The notes: generated by a model from the sequence alone, not told the origin. Shown: positions 8,701-17,209, counted from the stretch's first letter. The stretch is 64,000 nucleotides of DNA from Zestomonas carbonaria (GCF_904061905.1 NZ_CAJFCI010000080.1:62001-126000); one strand, 5' to 3'. Translations and numbers: made by a program.

Positions 8701-8876
8701 CCTCTGTGCAGCGGTACTAGTAACCTATGTTGGCTATTCCAAGTTGAGTCCAATGCAACTGATAGGTGAGAGCCTTGCTGATAGGGCTCGTAGCCTCGAC
8801 GGCATCAATGAGGCGTTGGTAAGTGCCCTAGGGCAGGTTCCCACTATCGACGCTGGCCGAGCAAGGGTATGCGCTT

Positions 8877-8943
8877 GCTCAGGGACTTTTGCGGGGAATC
8901 GTTGAAAATCGTCAGGCACCGTAGGACATCGGTGGCAGCGAGC
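8877..8943 (+). repeat. 67-bp dispersed repeat, copy 1 (next to island border)
   Basis: Begins GCTCAGGGACTTT and ends GCAGCGAGC. A second copy in the same orientation lies at 30932-30998, with 60 of 67 positions identical by eye. Both copies are followed by a TTTAAAA-rich stretch. This copy ends about 48 bp before the tRNA-Pro fragment, so it may be the terminal sequence of an integrative element. Confidence 0.7.
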
Positions 8944-8991
8944 GCCCTAAGTGATGCTTTTAAAATCAATGGATTATGAGATCGACCTCTG

Positions 8992-9038
8992 GCATGGGGT
9001 GCAAGGGGTAGAGTGTTCGAATCACTCCGTCCCGACCA
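8992..9038 (+). other. 3' fragment of tRNA-Pro(GGG): attachment-site scar
   Basis: The sequence holds the anticodon loop ATGGGGT (anticodon GGG), the 3' anticodon strand GCAAG, a T-arm GAGTG-TTCGAAT-CACTC (9011-9027), the 3' acceptor strand CGTCCCG, discriminator A and CCA (9036-9038). C1:G72 and A73 are typical of bacterial tRNA-Pro. No D-arm or 5' acceptor strand precedes it, so this is not a working tRNA. Such 3' tRNA duplicates mark the far end of elements integrated by tyrosine recombinases. The intact tRNA gene should lie left of the window. Confidence 0.85.
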
Positions 9039-9054
9039 TATACCTCAACGACTT

Positions 9055-9083
9055 AGGCCGGTAGCGAAAGCTCCGGCCTTTTT
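9055..9083 (+). terminator. Rho-independent terminator downstream of the tRNA fragment
   Basis: AGGCCGG and CCGGCCT arms, an inner AGC-gaaa-GCT, then TTTTT. It is likely the original terminator of the tRNA-Pro gene, which supports chromosome (not island) to the right of 9038. Confidence 0.85.
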
Positions 9084-9358
9084 CGTTCTTGCAATCTGAG
9101 CGTCCTGGTGACCGTTTGGACGAGGCTGTCACGGCTCTCCATAGTGAGGGAGAGAAGCAAGGTGCTATCTAGCCCAAGGGGAGAGCAAAGACGCTTGAAG
9201 CAACAATACTGGTACAAGCGTCATTGTCAGTCAGGACTTGCTCGAACCGGATCCCAGGGGGCGTAGCAAGGTAGGAGCAGGCGCTATGGCCTTAAGGTGC
9301 GCTTAGGGGGCACGAGGCATTGCCGGCGGTGGCATGAATGAACTCCCATTGCAGCGCC
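9084..9358. other. Non-coding stretch between island border and IS5 remnant
   Basis: No gene, tRNA or clear promoter seen. It lies between the tRNA terminator and the decayed transposase; any former IS end in it is no longer obvious. Confidence 0.4.
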
Positions 9359-10076
9359 CTAGGTTTTGTACGAAAAGCACTGCCGTAGACCGCGCAGGGT
9401 GCAAGCCAGCGTGACCATCGCGGCAAAACTTCTGGCCAACTTGCCGTAGCGGGTGCCGATCCCCGGTTCTCTTTCAGCCAGCCAAACATCCGGGCAGCTC
9501 TGGCTTGGGTTTGCGCCTCATGGTGAGCCGCGGGATCACCGGTTGCATCCGGTAGCGGTCGCAGTATTGGCGCAGGTGCTTGGTGTCGTAACCCTTATCA
9601 GCCAACAATCAGCGGCAGCGCTTGCGAGGGCGCCACGGTTTTCCGGGAATACGTATCTGTTCCAAAAACGGCTGGGTCTGTCCAATGTTGCGGGTTTGTC
9701 CTGCTGAAAGCAGGAAGCGTAGAGGCACGCTGTTGGCATCGCAAACCAGGTGAGTCTTGGTGGTCAGGCCGCTTCGGCTGCGTCCCTGGGTATGGTCTAG
9801 CGGTTCTTCCGGCCCCCATTTTTCCGGCGCCTAAAGGGGCTCGGGTGGCACGTGCCACGGTGGAGTCGATCATCCAGGTGTCCAGATCGATCAGCCCTTC
9901 CTGATTCAGCCAAATATGCAGACGCTCAAGTACCTGGTCGAACGTGCCGTTGTCTCGCCAATCGCGGCGGCGATTCTGCCCGCATCGACTTTTCGTACAG
10001 GATCTGGGTTAGACCGGAGAAGACGACGTCCGGCAAGGTGATGTTGCGTATTCGCCCAGAAGTACATGCTGCCGCC
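9359..10076 (-). pseudogene. Decayed IS5-family transposase
   Basis: Pieces of one IS5-type transposase can be read in order on the minus strand but in different frames. They are LPDVVFSGLTQILYEKSM, then LDTWMIDSTVARA (the first catalytic Asp region), LRFLLSAGQ-like and LLADKGYDTKHLRQYCDRYR segments, and finally MFGWLKENR with a C-terminal LRQCFSYKT. Several frameshifts separate them, and the segment normally linking PKPELP to FGWLKENR is missing. The N-terminus is also lost. It is a non-functional relic beside the tRNA integration hotspot. Confidence 0.8.
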
Positions 10077-10077
10077 A

Positions 10078-10115
10078 CCATTGGCTCAGGGTGCCGGAAA
10101 AGTCTGAGCCAATGG
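10078..10115. repeat. 12-bp perfect inverted repeat
   Basis: CCATTGGCTCAG and CTGAGCCAATGG arms enclose 14 bases at the start-side edge of the IS5 remnant. There is no T-run, so it may be a REP-like or IS-end structure rather than a terminator. The following 118 bases up to phaZ hold nothing obvious. Confidence 0.6.
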
Positions 10116-10233
10116 GCTGACTAGCTATTCGAACGCGTTACGCATACAGGATAGAAGGGCTCGCTGGCTTTCCTGCGAGCCATGGAGAGCGGGGGCGCAG
10201 CGGCTACTTTGGAGGAGGGGCCCTTCGACATGT

Positions 10234-11097
10234 TTATGCAGGCTCATCCTGAGGCTCGCTCAGGGGGGCATGAATGCTTGCACGGTATGTCTCTTCGGCC
10301 AGAAATCTATTGATGAGCGGTGCGACTGCTGTTGGTTGGGTCACCAGGAATAGGTGGCCGTCATCGAGCACATGAAGTTCTGCATTGGGAATGAGCTTGG
10401 TCAGCAGGCGCATGTTGATCAGGGGGACCAGAGGGTCGTCGTCGCCGGCCAGTACCAGGGTTGGTTGGCGGATGCGGTGCAGCCAGTGAATGCTGGTCCA
10501 GCCGAAGCCCGCGAGTAGTTGCAGGTAATAGCCGCGCCTGCCGCCGGAGCGGATCTTGCTGGAGAACGACAGGGCGAGGTTGGCGTCATGGCGGAAGGCG
10601 CCGCCGTAGATGTCCGGAGCGATGCGAGCACCGTACTGGGGTTGGATATAACGCCTCGGAGTGGCCATCTTCCACAGTACCCCGGGCTTGCCCGGCAGCA
10701 TGAAAAGGCCGGTGGCGGTTGCCGCCAGGATCAGTTTCTTGCAGCGCTCGGGGTAGTCGCGAGCGAACTGCTGGGCCAGGGCGCCGCCCCAGGACACGCC
10801 AATCACGTTGACCCGGCCATAGCCCAAGTAATCCAGCATTCGAGCCACTCGTCTGGCCAATCCGGAAAAGCGGTAGGGCAGCAGTGGGGTGGAGGAGCCA
10901 CCGACGCCGGGTACGTCGAAGGCGATCACCTCCATGTCCGGGGCCAGTGCCTGCACGAAGGGAAACACCAACTCCAGATTGGCGCCAATGCCGTTGAATA
11001 CCAGCAAGGGGGGCATCGGTGACGTACCGGGGCGGATGGCAATGCGCAGATGCTCGCCATCCAGCTCGACGGTGCGAAAGACGAAGGAGTGGGTCAT
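10234..11097 (-). CDS. phaZ: Intracellular PHA depolymerase
   Basis: 287 aa, alpha/beta hydrolase that breaks down medium-chain-length polyhydroxyalkanoate granules in the cytoplasm. The triad is Ser102 in GVSWGG, Asp221 in LAGDDDP and His248 in DDGHLF. These positions, and segments such as FNGIGANLELVFPF and AFDVPGVGGSSTP, match the Pseudomonas PhaZ family. Length is normal. It follows phaC by 51 bp on the same strand, the order seen in the canonical phaC1-phaZ-phaC2 locus, but no second synthase, phaD or phasin genes follow. Probably co-transcribed with the cupin gene and phaC. Confidence 0.95.
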   Translation of the reverse strand: MTHSFVFRTVELDGEHLRIAIRPGTSPMPPLLVFNGIGANLELVFPFVQALAPDMEVIAFDVPGVGGSSTPLLPYRFSGLARRVARMLDYLGYGRVNVIGVSWGGALAQQFARDYPERCKKLILAATATGLFMLPGKPGVLWKMATPRRYIQPQYGARIAPDIYGGAFRHDANLALSFSSKIRSGGRRGYYLQLLAGFGWTSIHWLHRIRQPTLVLAGDDDPLVPLINMRLLTKLIPNAELHVLDDGHLFLVTQPTAVAPLINRFLAEETYRASIHAPLSEPQDEPA

Positions 11098-11148
11098 TCG
11101 GTTCGAGTCCTTGAGGAGTCAGGGGGGGCGGGGCGTACCCCGCCGCTG

Positions 11149-12828
11149 TCAGCGCAGATGCACGTAGGTACCGGGGGCGGCCTCGCCGGCGGAGTAGGCC
11201 CTGTTGCCGAGTTTGGTGGGCGCCTTCTTCAGTTTGCCGGCGCGGGCCTGCAGCCACGCTTGCCAGTGGGGCCACCAGGAGCCGCTGTGCTTGGTCGAGC
11301 CTTCCAGCCAGTCATTGGCCTCGGCGGGCCGTTCGCTGTTGGTCATGAAGCGTGCCTTGGGGTTGCCCGGCGGGTTGAGGATGCTCTGGATATGCCCGCT
11401 GTTGGACAGTACGAACTCGCACTGGCCGCCGAACAGGTGGACCGAGCGGTAGCAGGCTTCCCACGGGGTGATGTGGTCCGTGGTACCGGCCACGCAGTAG
11501 AAGTCGCTGGTGACCTGTTGCAGATCGATCGGCGTGCCACAGACCTCCAGCGCGCCAGGGCGGGTCAGCGGATTGTTCCGGTACATGTCGAGGAATTCGC
11601 CGTGCAGAGCCGCCGGCAGGTTGGTGGTGTCGTTGTTCCAGTAGAGGACATCGAATTCCGGCGGCTCGTTGCCGAGCAGGTAGTTGTTGATCCAGTAGTT
11701 CCAGATCAGGTCGTTGGGACGCATCCAGGCGAACACCTTCGCCAGGTCGCGCCCCTCCAGCACGCCAGCCTGGTAGGAGTGGCGCTTGGCGGCTTCCAGG
11801 GTCTTTTCGTCGGCGAACAGAGAAACCTGAGTATCGACACGGGTATCCAGCACACTGACCAGCAAGCTGAAGGCATTGACCTTCTTCTCGCCCTGCGCTG
11901 CGTAGTGGCCAAGCAATGAGGACATGGTTCCGCCGCCGGAGCAGGCGCCGAGCATGTTGAGGTCCGTGCTGCCAGTGATGGCCAGGACCGCATCGACCGC
12001 TTCCTTGAGCGCTTCGATGTAGGTGGACAGGCCCCACTCGCGCTGCTCCTTGCCCGGATTGCGCCAACTGACCACGAAGGTCTGCAGGCTGCTGCCGACC
12101 AGGAAGCGCGCCATGCTCTTTTCCGGCGACAGGTCGAAGGAGTAGAACTTGTTGATCTGCGGCGGCACCACCAGTAGAGGCCGCTCGTGGACCTGCTCGG
12201 TGCTCGGCCGGTACTGGATCAGCTCCAGCACTTCGTTGCGGAACACCACGGCGCCTGGCGTAGTGGCCAGGTTGCGGCCGACCTCGAAGGCCGCCTTGTT
12301 CACCTGGCTCGGCATACCGCCATTGTCGATGAGGTCCTTGACCAGTTGGGAGAGGCCATCGAGCAGGCTCTTGCCCCCTGTCTCGTAGAAGCGCTTGAGT
12401 GCCGCGGGATTGGCTGGGGTGTTGCTCGGCGCCAAGGCATCGGTGACGAGTCCGATGATGAACTGGCCGCGGCTGACATCCTGTTCGGACAGGTTGCTGT
12501 CGCTGATCCAGTCGTCGAGCTCCTTGCGCCAGGCCAGGTAGGTCTGCAGATAACGGCGGAAGAGCGGGTTCTGCTGCCAAGTCGGGTCGGTGAAGCGCTT
12601 GTCCCGGTCGTCGGGCTGCAGCTCGGACCTGCCGAGCAGGACATTCTTCAGTTCCATACCGAAGGCGAGTGTGTGCTTGGCGCTATGGCGGGGTTGTTTC
12701 ATCGCTTGCAGCAGCACCATGCGCGCGCTGCTGAGCAGGTCGCGCCCACGTGGGCCGACCACTGGATTCAGGCTCAAGGTGTATTCGGAGGCTTGCCGGG
12801 AAAGCTCAGACTTGTCTTTTTGATCCAT
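11149..12828 (-). CDS. phaC: Class II PHA synthase
   Basis: 559 aa from the ATG at 12828 (GGAG ribosome site close upstream). The frame is open further upstream, but 559 aa is the usual class II length. It polymerises (R)-3-hydroxyacyl-CoA into medium-chain PHA on granules. Catalytic Cys296 sits in the lipase-like box GACSGG, with Asp451 in AGTTDHITPW and His479 in SNSGHIQS. It lies downstream of a cupin gene rather than in the usual pha cluster, so it is probably an additional synthase dedicated to a catabolic pathway; whether it is phaC1- or phaC2-like I cannot settle without alignment. Confidence 0.95.
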   Translation of the reverse strand: MDQKDKSELSRQASEYTLSLNPVVGPRGRDLLSSARMVLLQAMKQPRHSAKHTLAFGMELKNVLLGRSELQPDDRDKRFTDPTWQQNPLFRRYLQTYLAWRKELDDWISDSNLSEQDVSRGQFIIGLVTDALAPSNTPANPAALKRFYETGGKSLLDGLSQLVKDLIDNGGMPSQVNKAAFEVGRNLATTPGAVVFRNEVLELIQYRPSTEQVHERPLLVVPPQINKFYSFDLSPEKSMARFLVGSSLQTFVVSWRNPGKEQREWGLSTYIEALKEAVDAVLAITGSTDLNMLGACSGGGTMSSLLGHYAAQGEKKVNAFSLLVSVLDTRVDTQVSLFADEKTLEAAKRHSYQAGVLEGRDLAKVFAWMRPNDLIWNYWINNYLLGNEPPEFDVLYWNNDTTNLPAALHGEFLDMYRNNPLTRPGALEVCGTPIDLQQVTSDFYCVAGTTDHITPWEACYRSVHLFGGQCEFVLSNSGHIQSILNPPGNPKARFMTNSERPAEANDWLEGSTKHSGSWWPHWQAWLQARAGKLKKAPTKLGNRAYSAGEAAPGTYVHLR

Positions 12829-13032
12829 GGTGGTACTCCGGGGTGGGGCTGTCGTCGCTTCAGTCCACGTCACTGAGAGGAGTGCAGAGGTGCTCGGCGT
12901 TGCACATCCTCCCGCACCGGGCCGGTGGTGGGGCGGCGGAGAATTGCAGCTGGACCGTTCAGGCATCGGTCCATCCGCTTCTGTGTCGACATCGGGATGA
13001 AAAAGGGGAGGCTGAGCAGTACCTGCTGTTCG

Positions 13033-13062
13033 GCGGGCATGGCTGTTCACTGCCATGCCCGC
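13033..13062 (-). repeat. 11-bp perfect hairpin between cupin gene and phaC
   Basis: GCGGGCATGGC and GCCATGCCCGC arms around an 8-base loop lie just past the cupin stop, inside the 247-bp gap before phaC. No T-run follows directly. It could stabilise or attenuate the upstream message. Confidence 0.6.
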
Positions 13063-13074
13063 ACGCTGGCAGGC

Positions 13075-13593
13075 TTATGACTCGTCGCTGTAGCGCGCGC
13101 CTGCGGGGGTGATGTAGCGAGCCGGTTGCAGGCCGCGTTCCCTGATCAGGTGGTCGATCATGCTCATGACTTCGCTGGCGTCGAGGACGCCGAGGTAGTT
13201 GCCGTCCTGATCGAAATTGATGTTGGCGCCGCTCACTACCATGATCACTTCGGTCGGTTCGGTGTTGTCGGCGGGGGTGGTGAACTGATGGACCGAGCCT
13301 CCCGGCTCGTAGAGATAGCAGCCGGCGGTCTGCGGCTGGTCCGGGTACTCGAGGTAGTACCATTTGCCCGACAGGGTCCACAGGTGCACTGTCCCGGTGT
13401 GGTAGTGCACGGGCATGAGAACGCCAGGCTTGAAGATGATGCGCAACACCCAGACGTTGGAGTGGGTGTCGATGAACAAGGGTTGGGAGTCGATGCCGGG
13501 GATACCGGGCACCGCGTCTTCGTAGATCGGCAGTTCGCGAGTGTTGAGAGTGAGCAGTTCCTTGTGCTCGTAGACGATGTTCGGCATGGGCAT
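13075..13593 (-). CDS. Cupin protein of the 2,4'-dihydroxyacetophenone dioxygenase family
   Basis: 172 aa, a single cupin barrel. Metal-binding residues appear in the motif PVHYHTGTVHLWTLSG and a later GGSVHQF histidine. The family includes 2,4'-dihydroxyacetophenone dioxygenase (non-haem iron, cleaves a C-C bond next to a ketone) and many uncharacterised relatives, so the substrate is open. It starts the operon that continues into phaC and phaZ and has its own AraC-type operator 88 bp upstream (13681-13707). The coupling to PHA synthesis suggests that the pathway yields surplus acyl-CoA. Confidence 0.8.
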   Translation of the reverse strand: MPMPNIVYEHKELLTLNTRELPIYEDAVPGIPGIDSQPLFIDTHSNVWVLRIIFKPGVLMPVHYHTGTVHLWTLSGKWYYLEYPDQPQTAGCYLYEPGGSVHQFTTPADNTEPTEVIMVVSGANINFDQDGNYLGVLDASEVMSMIDHLIRERGLQPARYITPAGARYSDES

Positions 13594-13680
13594 TTGTTGT
13601 TCTCCTGTCTGGGTACGACGACCAGGCTATTGGTCTGTCGTCATCCTGCCTCTCCCTCCGTTCCAGATACTTGATGGAAC

Positions 13681-13707
13681 GCGCCAGTTACTTGCTATAT
13701 CGCGCCT
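13681..13707 (-). promoter_or_regulatory. AraC-type operator for the cupin-phaC-phaZ operon (site C)
   Basis: Read on the minus strand: AGGCGC, 21 bp later TGGCGC (start to start). Bases between the half-sites resemble sites A and B. The proximal half-site ends 88 bp before the cupin start and is followed by TCAAGTA, the same offset as TCAAATA in site A. Confidence 0.65.
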
Positions 13708-13759
13708 AGAGTTCCTTGGGGTGCTATTCCTTTTCGGGGCTGTATATCCCGAGAGGAGC

Positions 13760-13786
13760 TGGCGCGATTTGCAAAATAAATGGCGC
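13760..13786 (+). promoter_or_regulatory. AraC-type operator for the DUF1302 operon (site B)
   Basis: TGGCGC at 13760 repeated at 13781, spacing 21 bp (two helical turns). Shares TGGCGY, an inner ATTT and other bases with site A at 21801. It lies 130 bp before the DUF1302 start. Confidence 0.65.
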
Positions 13787-13915
13787 CTTATGTCCGGAAG
13801 TAAACCACCTTCAGCTTCATGATCTGCTCGCCACCCGCGGCCTCTCCGGTGTTTGTCACCTGGAGGAAGACGCCCCGGATGTGGCTTCCAAGAACAATAA
13901 GCAGGAAGGTGGTGT

Positions 13916-15790
13916 ATGACCTCACGAGGTGGCCGAGAGGCCAGGAGTGGATTCCGGGCGGCAGCCAGGATCGCATGGGTGTTGAGTCCCTTGGCTTTCG
14001 CGATATCCGCCCACGCTGCGGAATTCGATTGGGGCGAGGTCAGCGGAAGGGCGAACGGCAGCATCAGCGCCGGCGGCATCTGGAACGCTGAGACTCCGGA
14101 CAAGACGTGGATTTTCCAGGGCAATGCCAGCCGCTTGGGCTATGGCAGTGCTGGCGAGTCCAATCCCAGGGGCGCTCGCAACGTCGACGATGGCCGACTG
14201 AATTTTCGCAAGCGCGACCTGGTGTCGTCGCCTGTCACGCTGCTCGGCGAGATCGAGCTCAACTACCGCAACTATGGCGCCTTCCTGCGCGGCAAGGCCT
14301 GGTACGACTACACGCTGAACAATCGCAAGGTCGACCATGGGCATTCGGCCAATGGCTACCAGCGGGACAGCAAGCTGGACGACAGCCACTTCGATGATCT
14401 GGCCAAGTTCCAGGGTATCGAGTTGCTAGATGCCTATGTCTTCGGCGATTTCGACATAGCCGATCGCCCTCTGCACTTGCGCGCCGGCAACCAGGTGGTC
14501 AACTGGGGCGAGGGGCTGTTCTTCCAGAACGGCCTGAATGCGATCAACCCGCTCGATGTGGCGGCCTTGCGCCGTCCGGGCTCGCAGCTCAAGGAGGCCC
14601 TGCTGCCGGTGCCGTTGCTGTACGCCAACCTGGGGCTGACCGACAGCCTGAGCCTGGAGGCGTTCTACCAACTGAAATGGCGCGAGACGGTACTGGAAGG
14701 TTGCGGCACCTACTTCGCGTCGCTCGACATGCTGCAGGACGGCTGCTTCGGCGTGGACGTCACCGGAGCGGGTAATCCCAACGACGAATTCGCCTATGCC
14801 AACGACCTGATCGTCCGACGCTCCTCGGACGACGAGCCGTCGGATCAGGGACAGATGGGCATGTCCTTGCGTTATTTCGCCGAGAGCATCGGTACCGAAT
14901 TCGGCGCCTATGCGATGAACATTCACTCGCGCACCCCGCTTACCGGCGCGCATACCGATCTGCGTCCCGGCGCCGGACCAGGCTGGATTCCCGGTCTGCA
15001 GGCCAGTAATGCCGACTACTTCGTGACATTCCCGGAAGACGTCCGCATCTTCGGTCTGAGCTTCTCCACCAACGTCGCGGGGGCCTCGGTATTCGGCGAA
15101 TACAGCTATCGGCCCAACCAGCCGGTGGCGTTGTTCACCGGCGACACGGTGCCGGCCATCTATGGCAACCCGCTGACTTTCGCCGGCCTGGGGGCGCCGC
15201 TGGCCCGGGACCTGCTCGACGCTCCGCCTGGCTCGGTCGTCAACGGCTACGACCGCCTTGAGGTGTCGCAACTGTCGGTGGGTGTCCTCAAGACCTTCCC
15301 GCAGGTACTCGGCAGCGACAACCTGTCCCTGATGGGGGAGGTGGCGATGAAGTACATCCACGATCTGCCCGGGCAGGATGAGCGTCGCTACGGCAAGCCG
15401 GACCTCTATGGCAGCAACTTGGTCGATGGCCAGGGGCCCGGTTCGCTCGGCTGCTCGCTCGGGGTCGCTCCGCGCTATCAGAAACTGGGTTGCAGCAGCG
15501 ACGGCTTCACCACGGATTTCTCCTGGGGCTATCGCCTGTTTGCCCAGTTGAACTACCTGGGGCTGTTCGCCGGGGTCAACGTTTCCCCCTACCTGTCGTT
15601 CGGCCAGGACGTCCAGGGCTGGTCCTACGACAGTAACTTCGTCGAGGACAGGTTGCTGGGCTCGATCGGCGTGAAAGCCGACTACATGCAGAAATACAGT
15701 GCGGACCTGTCCTGGTCCGGTACCGGCAACACTCCCTTCATTGCCACCGACCGCGACTTCATCGCGCTCAGTGTGCGTATGGGCTTCTGA
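13916..15790 (+). CDS. DUF1302 family outer-membrane/periplasmic protein
   Basis: 624 aa with a signal peptide of about 35 residues (ARIAWVLSPLAFAISAHA, cleavage before AEFDW). The mature part is beta-rich with repeated aromatic-Gly strands and ends in VRMGF, the terminal aromatic typical of outer-membrane beta barrels. DUF1302 proteins are regularly encoded beside DUF1329 and MMPL/RND genes in hydrocarbon, steroid and ester degraders, where an export or uptake role is assumed. It opens a four-gene operon (DUF1302-DUF1329-YCF48-like-RND). The start has AGGAAGG upstream. Operator site B precedes it. Confidence 0.9.
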   Translation: MTSRGGREARSGFRAAARIAWVLSPLAFAISAHAAEFDWGEVSGRANGSISAGGIWNAETPDKTWIFQGNASRLGYGSAGESNPRGARNVDDGRLNFRKRDLVSSPVTLLGEIELNYRNYGAFLRGKAWYDYTLNNRKVDHGHSANGYQRDSKLDDSHFDDLAKFQGIELLDAYVFGDFDIADRPLHLRAGNQVVNWGEGLFFQNGLNAINPLDVAALRRPGSQLKEALLPVPLLYANLGLTDSLSLEAFYQLKWRETVLEGCGTYFASLDMLQDGCFGVDVTGAGNPNDEFAYANDLIVRRSSDDEPSDQGQMGMSLRYFAESIGTEFGAYAMNIHSRTPLTGAHTDLRPGAGPGWIPGLQASNADYFVTFPEDVRIFGLSFSTNVAGASVFGEYSYRPNQPVALFTGDTVPAIYGNPLTFAGLGAPLARDLLDAPPGSVVNGYDRLEVSQLSVGVLKTFPQVLGSDNLSLMGEVAMKYIHDLPGQDERRYGKPDLYGSNLVDGQGPGSLGCSLGVAPRYQKLGCSSDGFTTDFSWGYRLFAQLNYLGLFAGVNVSPYLSFGQDVQGWSYDSNFVEDRLLGSIGVKADYMQKYSADLSWSGTGNTPFIATDRDFIALSVRMGF

Positions 15791-15804
15791 TCTCGAGGCA
15801 CTCC

Positions 15805-17154
15805 ATGAACAAGCATCTTCTTTCTGCCGCCGTTCTCGGCGGATTTATGAGCCTCGTCAGCACTGGTGTCCTGGCCAAGCTCGGTCCCGATGAAATCTCC
15901 CGGCTGGGGCAGGATCTGACGCCGGTGGGGGCGGAAAAGGCCGGCAATGCCAGTGGTTCCATTCCCGCCTGGACCGGCGGCCTCGCCACGGCACCCGCCG
16001 GGTACCAGGCGGACAAGGGCTATATCGACCCCTTTGCCGAGGAACAGCCACTGTTCAGCGTCACGGCGGCCAACATGGCGCAGTACGCCGACCAACTGAG
16101 CGCAGGTCACAAGGCCATGCTGGAGAAGTATCCCAGCTTCAGGATGGCGGTCTATCCGACCCATCGTACCGCGGCCTTGCCGCAGGCCGAATACGACCTG
16201 ATCCGCCAGGAAGCCGCCACGGTCGAGCTGGCCGATGGTGGCAATGGCTTGCTCAACTACCAGAAGACCAGTGTGCCGTTTCCGATTCCTTCTTCGGGCC
16301 TGGAAGTGATGTGGAACCACATGGTGCGTTACCGTGTCGGCGGCTACGTCGATTACCCCACCGAGATGGTGGTGCAGTCCAACGGGGCTTTCACACCGGT
16401 GCGGCGCATCCGCAAGGTCGCCATGGCATCGGCGCTGGGCAATCCCGTACCCAATCGGCTCTATTACTTCTGGGCCACCGTGACCTCTCCGGAAAGCCTT
16501 GCGGGCACTCAGAACCTGGTGCACGAGCCTCTCGACCAGACCAAGGAGGACCGCCTGGCGTGGCAGTACAACCCGGGGCAGCGCAGGGTGCTGCGCGCGC
16601 CGGAGTTATCCTACGACACGCCGCCGGTCACCGCCGACGGCCTGCGCACCAACGATTCGATCGACATGTACAACGGCGCACCCAACAAGTACGAGTGGAA
16701 GTTGCTCGGCAAGAAGGAAATGCTGGTGCCCTATAACACCTACAAGCTGGCCGACCGCACGCTGACTTACGACCGGATCATCCAGGCCAATCACCTCAAT
16801 CCCGACCTGCTGAGGTACGAGCTGCACCGCGTCTGGGTGGTGGAAGCCACGCTCAAGCCGGGCGAGCGGCACATCTATGCCAAGCGGGTGTTCTACGTCG
16901 ACGAGGATAGCTGGGCCGTGCTCGCCGCGGATATCTACGACGGGCGTGGCGCGCTCTGGCGAGTCGAGGAAGCGCATTCCCTGCAACGCTACGATGTGCT
17001 GTCCGCCCTCCACATCAGCGAAGCCTCCTACGACCTGCAGGCCCGCCGCAGCTATGTATTCGGCCTGGCGAACGAGGAAAAGCCAATCACCTTCGGCGTC
17101 ACCGACACGATCAAGAGCTTCACGCCTGCGGCGCTGCGTCGTAGCGGCCGCTGA
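15805..17154 (+). CDS. DUF1329 family periplasmic protein
   Basis: 449 aa with a clear signal peptide (LLSAAVLGGFMSLVSTGVLA, cleaved before KLGPDE). The DUF1329 fold is related to LolA/LolB-type lipid binders, and the family almost always travels with DUF1302. Landmarks include LSYDTPPVTADGLRTND and the C-terminal ITFGVTDTIKSFTP. It lies 14 bp after DUF1302. A role in carrying a hydrophobic substrate across the periplasm, together with the RND pump at 18363, is inferred from context. Confidence 0.9.
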   Translation: MNKHLLSAAVLGGFMSLVSTGVLAKLGPDEISRLGQDLTPVGAEKAGNASGSIPAWTGGLATAPAGYQADKGYIDPFAEEQPLFSVTAANMAQYADQLSAGHKAMLEKYPSFRMAVYPTHRTAALPQAEYDLIRQEAATVELADGGNGLLNYQKTSVPFPIPSSGLEVMWNHMVRYRVGGYVDYPTEMVVQSNGAFTPVRRIRKVAMASALGNPVPNRLYYFWATVTSPESLAGTQNLVHEPLDQTKEDRLAWQYNPGQRRVLRAPELSYDTPPVTADGLRTNDSIDMYNGAPNKYEWKLLGKKEMLVPYNTYKLADRTLTYDRIIQANHLNPDLLRYELHRVWVVEATLKPGERHIYAKRVFYVDEDSWAVLAADIYDGRGALWRVEEAHSLQRYDVLSALHISEASYDLQARRSYVFGLANEEKPITFGVTDTIKSFTPAALRRSGR

Positions 17155-17179
17155 CCAAGACACCGCTCCGTGGTCTTGG

Positions 17180-17209
17180 GGTGGCGGGTACCCGACCCGC
17201 CACCTCCTT
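17180..17209 (+). terminator. Terminator/attenuator inside the DUF1302 operon
   Basis: GGTGGCGGGT and ACCCGCCACC arms (10 bp, 5-base loop) followed by TCCTTTTTATTTT. It sits between DUF1329 and the YCF48-like gene, 24 bp before that gene's start, so it may reduce expression of the pump relative to the first two genes. Confidence 0.75.

Larger units (their letters stand above)
7227..8717. mobile_element. Complete IS630-family insertion sequence (1,491 bp) flanked by TA
   Basis: Both ends carry a 29-bp terminal inverted repeat starting GTACCGCTGCACAG (7227-7255 and 8689-8717; 26 of 29 positions match). Directly outside each end is TA (7225-7226 and 8718-8719), the target duplication expected of IS630/Tc1-type transposition. 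Inside are an intact DDE transposase on the plus strand and a small LexA-like gene on the minus strand. Both coding regions run into the inverted repeats. The ends and reading frame are intact, so the element may still be active. Confidence 0.95.

Noticed and set aside
12829..13056. N-terminal extension of PhaC to an upstream start
   Set aside because: The extra 76 residues are not PhaC-like, and the start at 12828 gives the standard 559-aa length with a ribosome site.
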